Shown: one piece after another, positions 16,858-26,156 of the stretch
Position numbering within the stretch: the first letter of the stretch is position 1
Layout of the letters: the number at the start of each line of letters is the position of its first letter
Source: Methylomonas koyamae
GTDB taxonomy: Bacteria > Pseudomonadota > Gammaproteobacteria > Methylococcales > Methylomonadaceae
Direction of reading: 5' to 3'
NCBI RefSeq assembly: GCF_001644025.1
Contig: NZ_LUUK01000175.1
Location: forward strand, 1 to 47,696
DNA: 47,696 nt
Made by a program: the position numbers and the translations under genes
The notes under the pieces: model-generated
What the model was told of the DNA's origin: nothing
Database searches by the model: none
Seen by the model: only the letters and a program-made list of their open reading frames with translations

Positions 16858-17855
16858 TGCCGAGATTCTCCGGCTTCAAGCGATTGCTTTGGCCGTTGGC
16901 TCTGGCGCTACTGGCTTGGGTGATAACACAGTTGCCGCTGGCCGCGCTGGCAAGGGCATTCGGCCCAGTGACACTGTCGCAAGCCTTGCTCTGGGGACTA
17001 CTGAATCTGGTGATCGCGCTATTGGCGACCGGCCGCTGGTGGCTGTTTTGCCGGTGCTGCGCGGTGCCGATCCGCTATTGGCCGCTGCTGATCGTGCGCC
17101 AGGCTGGGCAAGCCGTCAGCTTTATCACGCCCGGCCCGCAATTCGGCGGCGAGCCGCTGCAACTTTACTGGCTATGCCGGCGCGGTGATGTGCCGGCAAC
17201 TCAGGCGGTGTTGGCCTTGGGCTTGGATCGCGGGTTCGAGTTATGGATCAACTTCGCGGTGTTAGCGGCGGTACTGGTGGCTTTGCAATTGCCGGCCGGA
17301 GATTTCGCCGGCCACCGGCAACTTGGTCTGGTTTTGCTTGGCGCGGCGTTATTCGCTTTGCCGCTGCTGGCAACATTGGCAACTCGTCATCGGACCGCAC
17401 TCGGTCACATCGGGCGAAAGCTGGTACATGCCTGCCGTTTGCCAGCGTCCGCCCCAGCACCACCCGAGGGTTTCGTCAGCGCCGGTAGCGGCTTCGATAT
17501 TCCAGCCGCGAGCGCGGCTTTGATCTTGTCGCTAGCCGGCTGGGCCGGGCTGCTGGCGGAACTGCGGTTGTTGCTGCATCTGTTGGGACTGCCTGTGGAT
17601 ACCGCATCGTTTCTGACCGTGCTGGCCGCGCTACGTTTGGCGATTCTGTTGCCGCTGCCCGGCGGCATAGGCACCTTGGAAGCCGGCGTGTTGTGGGCCT
17701 TTCAAACCAACGGCTGGCCCGCAGAAGCCGCGGCCGGCCTGATCGCATTGACCCGCTTGCGCGACCTTGCCGCCTTGGCGGTCGGATTCTGCTGCTTAAA
17801 GCTGGGATCCGGCGGCAAACCGGGTGGCGATGCTGGGAAGATGGATCAATTTTAG
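16857..17855 (+). CDS. Flippase-like membrane protein, LPG_synthase_TM (UPF0104) family
   Basis: A 332-residue integral membrane protein with about eight helices and the hallmark ITPGPQFGGEPLQLYWLCR and LPLPGGIGTLEAGVLWAF segments of the family that includes the N-terminal half of MprF and AglD. Members are thought to translocate lipids or lipid-linked precursors. There is no aminoacyl-transferase domain. It is translationally coupled to the CDP-alcohol phosphatidyltransferase, so the pair may make and flip an unusual lipid or lipid-linked intermediate. Confidence 0.85.
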   Translation: MPRFSGFKRLLWPLALALLAWVITQLPLAALARAFGPVTLSQALLWGLLNLVIALLATGRWWLFCRCCAVPIRYWPLLIVRQAGQAVSFITPGPQFGGEPLQLYWLCRRGDVPATQAVLALGLDRGFELWINFAVLAAVLVALQLPAGDFAGHRQLGLVLLGAALFALPLLATLATRHRTALGHIGRKLVHACRLPASAPAPPEGFVSAGSGFDIPAASAALILSLAGWAGLLAELRLLLHLLGLPVDTASFLTVLAALRLAILLPLPGGIGTLEAGVLWAFQTNGWPAEAAAGLIALTRLRDLAALAVGFCCLKLGSGGKPGGDAGKMDQF

Positions 17856-17957
17856 CGGTCTGCTTGAGGTGGCTCGAGTGGTGCCGGCAACGCTGGCGTT
17901 TCAACACGGTGGATAGTTGCGATCAAACGATTTGAATTACGCTGATATCTCAAGATT

Positions 17958-19298
17958 TTAATTCTCGACGATACGTTTTCGTTTTGAAGGTTGGCTGTGT
18001 TTGAATTTAGTCGAAAAGGCTTTAGTGGGATGCTTCAGGTGTCGGCCCTTGGTGACTTTTTTCATCGCGTCGATAACGATCGGGTTTGGCGAAAAAAATT
18101 CCGGCGTATTCCATTGACTCCATTTGTACTTGATAGTATTTAAATCATCGGTATCAATATTGGCGATATTGCCGTTTTGCATGACTGTATTGTACATGCC
18201 CCAGTTATTACGGCCCAACACCTTATAAGACCAAGTTGTCCAGTGGGCGCGGGATTCAGTAAATTTTTTAAGTCCGTAACTCCAGGATTCGGCATTGCCG
18301 AACAGCGTGAATTCGCCGATAAAATGCGGCACGTTATATTTGGCGCCCCAGATATTGGCATCCTTAATCCAACCATCCACCGATTTTTTCATTACCGAGA
18401 AATCATCATTATTTTGCCACTGGTAATAATGCAGAGAATATACAACGTTACGCCAATGTTTCTCGCGGGGATTGGGAAGCGTATTCCACCACCAGATAGC
18501 CTCCATAATGATGATATGGTCGGGATCGATCTTGCGGATAGCGTGGTACAGGCGGTCGTAAATGTGAATTACCCCGGAGCCCATCGGGCCGGGAAAGGTC
18601 TCGGAGGGCTCGTTCAGCAGATCGTATCCGGCGACGGCGGCATTGCCTTTAAAACGCTTGGCCAGGGTTCTCCAAAATTCAAGCAATTGCTTTTGATAGA
18701 GAGGACTGGAATAAAGTAGAGAGCCGTTTTGCCGGCCGGAATGATGGGTTCCATTTTGCGAGCCCGGCGCGCCATGCAAATCGAGGATGGTGTAAAGCCC
18801 ATGCTCCAGCGCCTTGTTTACGGTCCATTCGATCCGCGATAAATCGATCGCGCCTGAACGATCCCGCCGCCAGTTGCCTTTGTCGTCCATATGGTTAAGT
18901 ACATAGATTGGCAGACGAATACAATTCAGGCCGGCTTTGGCGATATTATTAAAATCAATTTCGGTAATCCAGGAATCCCAATAAGCGTTGTATAAGTCCC
19001 AAACCGCATCCTTGCCAAAACGACTGGCCAATATATTGCGCGCATCCCATTCATTTTCCGCGCCGGCTAACGGCGACATCCAGGGTTCATGCATTTTCCA
19101 GCCACCCAGATTGGTGCCGTACAGAAAAACTTTTTTACCTTTGCCGTGATTATCCCTGATATATCTGCCATCCACTTTCAGGAAATCCGACGCGGAATAA
19201 CATAATGGCAAAAAAGCCGTCAGCGTAGTGAATAAAATGAATAAATTAATCAACACTTGACGAAAAATTAATTTCGTTTTGATACTAGGTTTTTGCAA
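17958..19298 (-). CDS. Secreted glycoside hydrolase family 5 enzyme
   Basis: 446 residues. The first ~36 residues form a long signal peptide (basic stretch, then INLFILFTTLTAFLPLCYSA). The catalytic (beta/alpha)8 barrel has GTNLGGWKMHEPW, CIRLPIYVLNHM, DLHGAPGSQNGTHHSG, the acid/base in GYDLLNEP (Glu230) and the nucleophile in HFIGEF (Glu329), which fits the exo-1,3-glucanase/cellulase side of GH5. The tail after ~410 is basic and low-complexity. Translation starts at TTG (19298) behind a gagga site; no ATG lies in the signal region. Base use is more AT-rich than the neighbours, hinting at transfer. It acts on extracellular or self-made beta-glucan; the substrate is not readable. Confidence 0.88.
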   Translation of the reverse strand: MQKPSIKTKLIFRQVLINLFILFTTLTAFLPLCYSASDFLKVDGRYIRDNHGKGKKVFLYGTNLGGWKMHEPWMSPLAGAENEWDARNILASRFGKDAVWDLYNAYWDSWITEIDFNNIAKAGLNCIRLPIYVLNHMDDKGNWRRDRSGAIDLSRIEWTVNKALEHGLYTILDLHGAPGSQNGTHHSGRQNGSLLYSSPLYQKQLLEFWRTLAKRFKGNAAVAGYDLLNEPSETFPGPMGSGVIHIYDRLYHAIRKIDPDHIIIMEAIWWWNTLPNPREKHWRNVVYSLHYYQWQNNDDFSVMKKSVDGWIKDANIWGAKYNVPHFIGEFTLFGNAESWSYGLKKFTESRAHWTTWSYKVLGRNNWGMYNTVMQNGNIANIDTDDLNTIKYKWSQWNTPEFFSPNPIVIDAMKKVTKGRHLKHPTKAFSTKFKHSQPSKRKRIVEN

Positions 19299-19856
19299 GT
19301 TTGGCTTCCTCGGAAGTGCCGATTTCGTCGCCGCCTACCAGCGACAGACATATTGCAGACGCCGAGTCGGTTTCGTCGGTAGGCCAACCGATTTGAAGTG
19401 TTGGGTGTGAGACGGTGCGATGGCGCCGTTGGACTGACCATGACAATTCCAGGGCGCTAGGCGGGTAGGAACGTTTGAAATCGGTCCTGTTATCGCGGGC
19501 GTTTAGATTTAGGCCATAGTCTTCGGAAGCATTCGAGACAAGCTTGTCGAAGCTTGACCTTGCGCACCCTTGGGCAAATTCAATACTCAAGGGGAAACTC
19601 GCCGAACGGGGAATAAGGGAACATTTTTTGTTTTTGCCTGACAGCTTATTGGCCTTTGTCTGTCATCGCAAATTTAATTGATGTCGCTGTCCGGGGCGGC
19701 GTTGATCGTTGATCGTCAGGAGGGCAAAACGACGGGCTTAAACGGCGCCGGCTATTTCAATTGCTTCGCGGCCGATTTGCCGAATACGCTAGACGGTCCG
19801 TCCGGTGGTCTAGGTCAAGGCCGGAAACGAAGTTGCTTCGAAGGGCTAGTCGCGCA
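19299..19856. other. Gene-free stretch between GH5 and aminotransferase genes
   Basis: Short frames occur on both strands but none has a domain, a convincing ribosome site or coding-like composition. I see no RNA gene or clear terminator. Decayed sequence is possible. Confidence 0.5.
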
Positions 19857-21011
19857 TTAACGCAACCCGGCAAGCCGCTCGATCGCTTCGTGCAAGGTCT
19901 CGTCATCCTTGGCAAAACAAAAGCGGATCAAGCTCTCGCCTTCCCGACCCTGGTAAAACGAACTGCCCGGAATCCCGGCGACGCCGGTAGTTATCAGCAA
20001 ACCCAGCGCGGCGGCTTTAGCGCTGGGATAACCCAAGTGAGAAATGTCGGCCAGCACGTAGTAAGCGCCCTTCGGCACGATCGGCGTCAAGCCAGCCGCC
20101 GTCAATCCGGTGCAAAGAATGTCGCGCTTGCGCTGATATTCGCCGCGCAGTTTGGCGAAATAGTCCTGCGACGCCTGCAAGCCGGCGGCGGCGCCGTACT
20201 GCAGCGGAGACGGCGCGCAGACGTACAGCAAATCGTTGACCAGATTGATCGCGCGCGCCAACTCCGGCGCGGCTACCGCGTAGCCCAGACGCCAGCCGGT
20301 AATGCTGAAGGTTTTCGAAAAGCCCATGATACTGACGGTGCGCTCGGCCAAGCCATCAATGCTGGCCGGCGAAATATGCGGCAAGCCGTCGTAGGTGATG
20401 TATTCGTAAATCTCGTCGGAAATCACCAGCAGATTATGGCGGTCGGCCACGCGGGCGATGATCGCCAATTCTTCGGCGCTAAAAAGTTTGCCGCTGGGAT
20501 TGCTGGGCGTACACACCACGATCGCGCGGGTATTCGGCTTGATTACGGCTTGCAGCGCGGCCTCGGCCAGGGCGAAATCGGGCGGAGTCAGCGTCAGAAA
20601 TTGCGGCTCCAGGTCGTTCAGCAAGATCGTGTTCAGGTGATAGCCGTAGTAAGGCTCCAGCAATACGATACCGTCGCCCGGATTCAACAATGCGGTCAAC
20701 GTTGCCGCGAACGCGCCGGTGGTGCCGCCGCTGATCACGATCTGGCCGTCCGGATCGACCGTCAAACCGTTATCGCGGCGGAGCTTGGCCGCGATCGCCC
20801 GACGCAGCGGCGGCACGCCCTCGGACGCGGTATAGGTATTCAGTCCGGCGCGGATGGCTTGAATCGCGCCGTCGCGCACCAGCTCCGGCGCCGGCAGATC
20901 GCCCAGGCCCTGGCCGAGATTGATGCCGCCGACTCGCTCGCATTCGCGAGTCATCAGCCGGATATCGGACGGTTGCAGTTTGGCGATACGGTTGGCGGCG
21001 GGAAAAGTCAT
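19857..21011 (-). CDS. Class I/II PLP-dependent aminotransferase
   Basis: A 384-residue fold-type I aminotransferase of the aspartate/aromatic/alanine subgroup: GGINLGQGLGDLPAPE substrate loop, SGGTTGAFAATL, EPYYGYH, TPSNPSGKL, SDEIYEYITYDG, the PLP lysine in GFSKTFSITGWRLGY, and the carboxylate-binding Arg in ESLIRFCFAK. Full length and intact. It forms the internal aldimine and transfers amino groups to 2-oxoacids; the donor cannot be told. It begins just downstream of the terminator of the porin gene, so it is probably an independent unit. Confidence 0.92.
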   Translation of the reverse strand: MTFPAANRIAKLQPSDIRLMTRECERVGGINLGQGLGDLPAPELVRDGAIQAIRAGLNTYTASEGVPPLRRAIAAKLRRDNGLTVDPDGQIVISGGTTGAFAATLTALLNPGDGIVLLEPYYGYHLNTILLNDLEPQFLTLTPPDFALAEAALQAVIKPNTRAIVVCTPSNPSGKLFSAEELAIIARVADRHNLLVISDEIYEYITYDGLPHISPASIDGLAERTVSIMGFSKTFSITGWRLGYAVAAPELARAINLVNDLLYVCAPSPLQYGAAAGLQASQDYFAKLRGEYQRKRDILCTGLTAAGLTPIVPKGAYYVLADISHLGYPSAKAAALGLLITTGVAGIPGSSFYQGREGESLIRFCFAKDDETLHEAIERLAGLR

Positions 21012-21036
21012 CGGAAGATTTCGCTGAAAAGATTAT

Positions 21037-21061
21037 AAAAAGAAGCGCCTGGACGGCGCTT
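21037..21061 (-). terminator. Intrinsic terminator of the FadL-type porin gene
   Basis: On the minus strand AAGCGCC-GTCCA-GGCGCTT forms a 7-base stem with a 5-base loop (21043-21061), followed by CTTTTT (21042-21037). It lies 24 bases downstream of the porin stop at 21085. Confidence 0.8.
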
Positions 21062-21084
21062 TAAGGGAGGAGAGCACAAGCCAC

Positions 21085-22347
21085 TCAAAATCGCCGCGAC
21101 CACGCGAACTGCAAAGAAAACTGGCTCATCGACAAGTCGATCGATTGTCCGGGGCTCAGCGGATTCGGACCGCTGACGGTCTTTTGCGGCGAATACATCA
21201 CCGCGAAACTCAGTTCGACCCGCTGGCCCAGCGCGCGGCTGAAGCCACCGGTCAAATGCCATTCCTGCACGCCCGGCGCCAGAATGTTGAACAACACTTC
21301 GGAGCCTTCGATAGGTTGCTGGCCGTAGCTGACACCTCCGCGTAGCGTCCACAGCGGATCGGGTTTCCATTGCGCGCCGAATTTGTATATCGTCATATCG
21401 TTCCAGCCAAAACCGCGGCCGTCGGCGTAACCGAGCAAATTGCCCCGAAAGGGATTACCGACCGATTTGATTTCGCTATATCGAATGTGTTCGACGTCGA
21501 AATTGGCGGTCAGCGCCGCGTTCACATCCCAAGACAAACCGACGTTGAAACTGTCCGGGATGTCGAAACCGCCGTCCTGAGCGAATAAACCGGCGTAGCG
21601 GTCGAACTTGCTCATGAAAACCCGGCTTTTATATGAGGCGCCCAAACGCAAGCCGGGCAGCAATTCGGCCAAGCCGCCGATTCGGAAACCGGCGCCGAAC
21701 GAATAATCGCGGCCGTTATCGGACAAATGATCCGGATCGGCGGAAAAACCGAACGCGCCGAACGTGGACAGGCCGCGCGCCTTGAAAGTCTGCGCGGCGA
21801 ATATCGGCGAAATGCCGAGCGCATAACGTCCGTGGTCGAACGAACGGGCGTAGGTGCCGACGATGAAGGCCTGCGCCATATCGATGCCGGTGCGGCCCGC
21901 GCCGAAAGTGCCGGGCGCGCCGGCAAACAAGCCGTTGCCATTGACCAGCGGCTTGTAGTCGGTATTCATGCCGCCGTTACCGTACATCGCCAAGCCGACG
22001 GTCTGGCTGTCGTCCAATCGGTAACTCCAGCCCAGGGTCGGAATCGGAAAATATTCGCTGTCACTTTCCACCGAGCCGGTCGCCAGCATGCCGCCGCCGT
22101 TCACCCGGTATTCGCGATGCGGGCTGAATAATTCGAACTCCAGATCTAGACGATCGCCGACATAGGCCAATCCAGCCGGATTGATCGCCGCGACGATCGC
22201 GTCTTGCGCCAGCGCGGTCGTGGCCCCGGCCAGGGCTTTGCCGCGCGCGCCGTAGCCGTGCGCGAAATAACCGTTGGTGGCCAAAGCCGCCGGCGCGAAT
22301 CCGGCCAGCAAGCCCGCTAGCACGTATCGATGTGTATACCAAGCCAT
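21085..22347 (-). CDS. OmpP1/FadL-family outer membrane transporter
   Basis: 420 residues with signal peptide (cleavage near Ala-Leu-Ala/Thr-Asn-Gly). The mature N-terminus TNGYFAHGYGARGKALAGA ... AAINPAGLAYVGDRLDLE is the FadL/OmpP1 hatch motif (the NPA region plugs the barrel). Many amphipathic strands follow and the C-terminus ends in aromatic residues (QFAWSRRF) for BAM insertion. The family imports hydrophobic compounds such as fatty acids and aromatics. The ATG at 22347 has AGGA six bases before it, preferred over a TTG two codons upstream. It is transcribed alone and closed by an intrinsic terminator. Confidence 0.9.
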   Translation of the reverse strand: MAWYTHRYVLAGLLAGFAPAALATNGYFAHGYGARGKALAGATTALAQDAIVAAINPAGLAYVGDRLDLEFELFSPHREYRVNGGGMLATGSVESDSEYFPIPTLGWSYRLDDSQTVGLAMYGNGGMNTDYKPLVNGNGLFAGAPGTFGAGRTGIDMAQAFIVGTYARSFDHGRYALGISPIFAAQTFKARGLSTFGAFGFSADPDHLSDNGRDYSFGAGFRIGGLAELLPGLRLGASYKSRVFMSKFDRYAGLFAQDGGFDIPDSFNVGLSWDVNAALTANFDVEHIRYSEIKSVGNPFRGNLLGYADGRGFGWNDMTIYKFGAQWKPDPLWTLRGGVSYGQQPIEGSEVLFNILAPGVQEWHLTGGFSRALGQRVELSFAVMYSPQKTVSGPNPLSPGQSIDLSMSQFSLQFAWSRRF

Positions 22348-22756
22348 CCGCAATCCTGCCCGAGTTGAATGTGCCTCGATTCTAACGACGCTTGTTATCC
22401 ATCAAAAACGATAAGTTTCGATTTGTATTTCGAAAAATGACATAGCGGCAACGCCCGGCTATAAAAATTTGGATTTCGGCAATTGCCCGGACAGCGTCCG
22501 GCCACGCACAGTTGCGTCGGCAACAGCCCGTGTTTCGCGGCTGTCCTTCGGCCAACAGCCACCGCCCGCCAAATCCGGGCCGACAAACGCTGCCTAGCGA
22601 ATCGGGTAGCGGCTATTCCTAACGAAAACAATAGCTTGCCTTCCACCTAACTTTCCAGCGCATACCTCGGCCGATTCCGGCCCGCTTATTGCGATACCGC
22701 TGATCGTCGCGGACACGCTGTCCGCAAACGCCCTAACGAACTACGCAGGAAACCTC
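22348..22756. other. Divergent intergenic region
   Basis: Lies between the divergent porin and DUF6152 genes and must hold both promoters. I see no clear -35/-10, sigma-54 site, RNA gene or repeat. A minus-strand frame at 22395-22646 lacks any recognisable domain. Confidence 0.5.
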
Positions 22757-23197
22757 ATGGCCCGCAGATCAACGATTGTTTTGACCGTTTTAACTCACTG
22801 CTTATTGACCGCGACCGCACCGGTCGCCCATGCCCACCACGCCTTTTCCGCCGAATTCGACGCCGAAAAGCCGATCGAATTGAAGGGCACCGTGACCAAG
22901 CTGGAATTGGTGAATCCGCATAGCTGGCTGTATCTGGACGTCAAACAAGCCGACGGCAGCAGTAAAAACTGGGGGCTAGAATTCGGCGCGCCGTTCAGCT
23001 TGAAACAAAAAGGCATAACCAAGGCCAGCCTGCCGGTCGGCAGCGAGGTGACGATACAAGGTTTTCGCGCCAAAAACGGCAAGGACTTCGGTTACGCGGT
23101 GACCACGCTGTTATCCGACGGTCGCGCTGTGAAAACCGGCGGCGCTCAGGATGCGCCGGACGCGCAAGCGAATCAGGCCAAGCCGCAAGCGCAATAA
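22757..23197 (+). CDS. Exported DUF6152-family protein
   Basis: 146 residues: a Sec signal peptide (cleavage after Ala-His-Ala near residue 26), then HHAFSAEFDAEKPIELKGTV ... NPHSWLYLDV, the conserved N-terminal His-His and NPHSW motif of DUF6152. The fold looks like a small beta-barrel (an OB-like domain), and the exposed His-His at the mature N-terminus could bind a metal. It heads a cluster of six same-strand genes; the distances are 25, 21, 5 and 2 bases up to the second DUF6644 gene, so this is an operon. Function not established. Confidence 0.8.
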   Translation: MARRSTIVLTVLTHCLLTATAPVAHAHHAFSAEFDAEKPIELKGTVTKLELVNPHSWLYLDVKQADGSSKNWGLEFGAPFSLKQKGITKASLPVGSEVTIQGFRAKNGKDFGYAVTTLLSDGRAVKTGGAQDAPDAQANQAKPQAQ

Positions 23198-23222
23198 GCG
23201 CCGACGATCAGGAGTGAAATCG

Positions 23223-24020
23223 ATGCCCAACCCACACAACGGCCCGTCCTCGCTCAGCATCGGCGTGATGCTGGTCAGCGGTCTGATTTTATTATTCATG
23301 GCGGTCAGCGACGCCGGGGCGGCTAGCGCCAAAATCCCCCGGCTGGCCAACGGCAAGCCGGATTTCTCCGGTATCTGGCAAACCACCAGCGCCGCCGATT
23401 ACGACCTGGAACCTCATAGTAACCGCAAGGATGCGCCGCCCGGCGCCGGCATCGTCGAAGGCCACTATTTGCCGTATTTACCCAAGGCGCTGACGCAAAA
23501 GCAGCAAAACTTCGAGGCCCGCGCCACCAACGATCCGGCCTTGAAAGGTTACACGCTGGGCGTGCCGCGCGGCATTTATTACCCGGAGCCGTTCCAGATC
23601 TTTCAACGCAAGCAGGACTTGACTCAGGTGTTTCAGTTCGGCCATTCGGTCAGAACCATCCACACCGACGGCACCGACCATCCGAAAGACCCTTACGACT
23701 GGTGGCTGGGCGATTCGCGCGGCCGTTGGGACGGCGACACGCTGGTGGTCGACGTCAAGCACTTCAACGACAAGACCTGGCTCGACCGGGCCGGCAATTT
23801 TCACAGCGACGCGCTGCATGTCGTCGAACGCTGGACTTATCTCGATCCGAATACGATCGAATACCGGGCGACTGTCGAAGACCCCAACGTGTTCAGCAAG
23901 CCATGGCAGCTATCGGTGATTTTGTACCGACACCGGGAGAAGGATTTTCAGTTGATCGAAGACTACCGTTTTACGCTGGACTACGACGATGCCTATCCGC
24001 CCAAGCCGAATAAACCCTAA
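23223..24020 (+). CDS. Exported protein of unknown function, paralogue of the next gene
   Basis: 265 residues from the ATG at 23223 (aggag eight bases upstream). The signal peptide or membrane anchor covers about residues 12-34. The mature part has IPRLANGKPDFSGIWQT near its start, then WWLGDSRGRWDGDTLVVDV and VVERWTYLDPNTIEYRATVE. These 'P-D-x-[ST]-G-x-W' and 'G-D-S-R-G-x-W-[DE]-G-[DN]-T-L-V-V-D-V' motifs recur in the following gene. I know such proteins only as uncharacterised neighbours of DUF6152/DUF6644 genes. A beta-rich periplasmic binding or structural role is possible, with no catalytic motif seen. Confidence 0.75.
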   Translation: MPNPHNGPSSLSIGVMLVSGLILLFMAVSDAGAASAKIPRLANGKPDFSGIWQTTSAADYDLEPHSNRKDAPPGAGIVEGHYLPYLPKALTQKQQNFEARATNDPALKGYTLGVPRGIYYPEPFQIFQRKQDLTQVFQFGHSVRTIHTDGTDHPKDPYDWWLGDSRGRWDGDTLVVDVKHFNDKTWLDRAGNFHSDALHVVERWTYLDPNTIEYRATVEDPNVFSKPWQLSVILYRHREKDFQLIEDYRFTLDYDDAYPPKPNKP

Positions 24021-24041
24021 CCGCCGCCAGACGAGGACCTT

Positions 24042-25109
24042 ATGCAACAGATGAATCCCCGCCGCTCGGCGCTGATTTCCGGACTGGCGATAGGCGCGAT
24101 CATCGTCGCCGCGCCAACCGCGCGCGCCGCCGATCAGGCCGGCAAGCCCGAAACCAAGTCGGATACGACCGCGGCGAAACCCGTGCAAACGGCGACTAAA
24201 GCGCTAAAACTGGGCGGCCCCGGCATCGAACAGGAAAGAAGTTTCCCTAAAATCGTCTCCGGCAAATGGACCGGCCCGAAAACCGCCGACGGCCAGCCGG
24301 ATGTGCAAGGCCATTGGTCCAACACCATTGCCAACCACAACAATTTCACCGATCCGCAAGGCGGCATCCTTAACGATCCGAATCCGAACCGGGTCGCCAA
24401 GAGTCCGCGCGAGGAACGGGCGCCGAGCCGGGTCAGCGACCCGGCCGACGGCCAGGTGCCGTTTCAGCCTTGGGCGCTGGAAAAGGTCAAGGATTTTCAA
24501 GCTCACTTCCACGATCCGGTCAAACCCGAATATATAGAGCCGCTGGCCCGTTGCGCGCCGGCCGGCATTCCGAAATCGCTGTATTGGCACGGATACGAGA
24601 TCGGCCAATATCCGGGTTACGTGCTGTTCCAATTCAATTCCGGCACCCGCATCATTCATCTGGACGGCAAGCCGCATCTGCCCGACAACATCAAATTGTG
24701 GAACGGCGATTCGCGCGGCCATTGGGAAGGCAATACCTTGGTGGTGGACGTGACCAACCAAAACGGCAAGGCGCTGTTCGGCCGCTCAGGCGAATTTATC
24801 AGCGAAAATGGCCATATCACCGAACGCTATATCTTCAGCAACGACGGCGACCGCTATACCTATGAAGCGACCCTGACCGATCCCACCGTCTACACCCGGC
24901 CGTTTACGGTGACCGTGCCGGCCCGCAAGTGGACCGCCAAGGACCAACCGAACGGCTGGCATTTCGAAGTGGAACCGGCCAATTACGTCGGCAACGAAAA
25001 GCTCAAGGAGCCTATCCTGGACCAATACGAACGGGTTTGCGCCGAAAACAACGGCGGCTTCGGTCTGGTGGCCGCCGATGCGCCCGCGCCGGAAAGCCCA
25101 AAGAAATAG
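24042..25109 (+). CDS. Exported protein of unknown function, larger paralogue
   Basis: 355 residues. The N-terminus MNPRRSALISGLAIGAIIVA then Ala-rich to ARAAD is a signal peptide with a paired arginine; the following residues are only partly TAT-like, so Sec or TAT export is open. It shares GDSRGHWEGNTLVVDVTNQN and the HITERYIFSNDGDRYTYEAT repeat-like segment with the previous gene, plus ADGQPDVQGHW near residue 80. It has a C-terminal extension with one Cys (ERVCAENNG). No recognised enzyme motif. It lies five bases before a membrane gene, suggesting that the exported pair works with the DUF6644 membrane proteins. Confidence 0.75.
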   Translation: MQQMNPRRSALISGLAIGAIIVAAPTARAADQAGKPETKSDTTAAKPVQTATKALKLGGPGIEQERSFPKIVSGKWTGPKTADGQPDVQGHWSNTIANHNNFTDPQGGILNDPNPNRVAKSPREERAPSRVSDPADGQVPFQPWALEKVKDFQAHFHDPVKPEYIEPLARCAPAGIPKSLYWHGYEIGQYPGYVLFQFNSGTRIIHLDGKPHLPDNIKLWNGDSRGHWEGNTLVVDVTNQNGKALFGRSGEFISENGHITERYIFSNDGDRYTYEATLTDPTVYTRPFTVTVPARKWTAKDQPNGWHFEVEPANYVGNEKLKEPILDQYERVCAENNGGFGLVAADAPAPESPKK

Positions 25110-25114
25110 CCGCC

Positions 25115-25612
25115 ATGACCTTATTGGAATTTTCGCAGCTGTTATACGACTCCGAATTCGGCACCGCGCTGCGCGAGTCGGTTTACCTGTTTCCGCTGAT
25201 CGAAGGCCTGCATTTGATCGGTCTGGCCGTATCGATCGGTTTGCTGTTTTTCGTGGATTTACGCTTGCTTGGCTGGTTTCTGCCGCAACTGCCGGTTGTC
25301 CAGTTGCTGCATTCGTTACGCCCTTGGCTGTTGGGCGGTTTCGCGGTGACCTTCGTCAGCGGCCTGCTGCTGTTCGTCGCGACGGCCTCGAAGATTGTGG
25401 TGTTGCCGGTGTTTTTTTACAAGCTGGGCTTCATCGCTCTGGCGGGCCTGAACGCGCTGTGGTTCGAACGGCGCTGGGGGCGCGATGTCGTCGTCTGGGG
25501 CAACGCCGAAGTGCCGCCAAGCCCGGTGCGTTTTGCCGGTGCGGCCTCGCTAACCTTGTGGAGCTTGGTGGTGATCGCCGGGCGTTTGATTCCTTATTTG
25601 AGCTACCAATAG
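25115..25612 (+). CDS. DUF6644-like membrane protein 1
   Basis: A 165-residue integral membrane protein with about five hydrophobic segments. It begins MTLLEFSQLLYDSEFGTALR followed by ESVYLFPLIEGLHLIGLAV, the pattern of DUF6644 proteins, with a membrane His (LHLIG) and an arginine after helix 2 (LRLLGWFLP). Histidines within helices raise the possibility of heme or quinone contact, but no full cytochrome b motif is visible. It is coupled by short spacing to the genes on both sides. Confidence 0.75.
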   Translation: MTLLEFSQLLYDSEFGTALRESVYLFPLIEGLHLIGLAVSIGLLFFVDLRLLGWFLPQLPVVQLLHSLRPWLLGGFAVTFVSGLLLFVATASKIVVLPVFFYKLGFIALAGLNALWFERRWGRDVVVWGNAEVPPSPVRFAGAASLTLWSLVVIAGRLIPYLSYQ

Positions 25613-25614
25613 CC

Positions 25615-26088
25615 ATGACTACCCTGGAACTGTTCAAAAGCTTGCAAGCCAGCGACTTCGGCCGGTTTGTCGGCGGCCTGGATCACTTGTTTTGCGCGGT
25701 GATGGAACTGGCGCATATTGCCGGGATGATTTTGCTGCTGGCGTCGGTCTTGCTGGTTAGTCTGAACTTGTTCGGACTCGGCTTGGCTGGATTGTCGCCG
25801 GCCCAACTTCGGCAAAGTACCGGCAAATTGTTCTGGACCGGGTTGGCGTTGCTCGTGGTTTCCGGACTGCTGATCTTCATCCCGGCCGCGACCAGCTATT
25901 ACGAAAACGATTTTTTCTGGGCCAAATTCGTGTTGTTGCCGCTGGCGCTGCTGGCTTATTTGACGCTGTACCGTAAGGCCGTCGCGGCGGCATCGCTCAA
26001 CCGGCTGCTCGCCAACGCTACGGGCGGTTTGTTGTTGAGCTTGTGGCTGGGCGTGGCTTTCGCCGGCCGGTTTATCGGTTTTCTTTGA
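25615..26088 (+). CDS. DUF6644-like membrane protein 2
   Basis: 157 residues, two bases after the previous stop. It has the same topology and start pattern (MTTLELFKSLQASDFGRFVG ... LDHLFCAVMELAHIAGMILL) and the in-helix ELAHIAG matching EGLHLIG of its neighbour, so the two are diverged paralogues likely to form a heteromer. The asparagine/aspartate-rich loop between helices 3 and 4 (SYYENDFFW) is distinctive. Function unknown. Confidence 0.75.
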   Translation: MTTLELFKSLQASDFGRFVGGLDHLFCAVMELAHIAGMILLLASVLLVSLNLFGLGLAGLSPAQLRQSTGKLFWTGLALLVVSGLLIFIPAATSYYENDFFWAKFVLLPLALLAYLTLYRKAVAAASLNRLLANATGGLLLSLWLGVAFAGRFIGFL

Positions 26089-26156
26089 GTCTCCGCTCCT
26101 AACGCGTGCCGTTCCGAATTGCCGGTAGCGGCGCGCGTCTTTTTTGGATTTTTCCG

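Noticed and set aside
19761-21038. Long open frame on the plus strand (425 codons)
   Set aside because: It is entirely antisense to the well-supported aminotransferase gene and has an Arg/Gln/Gly-rich composition typical of the shadow of a GC-rich gene.
22395-22646. 83-codon minus-strand frame
   Set aside because: No domain, no ribosome site; looks like random GC-rich intergenic sequence.
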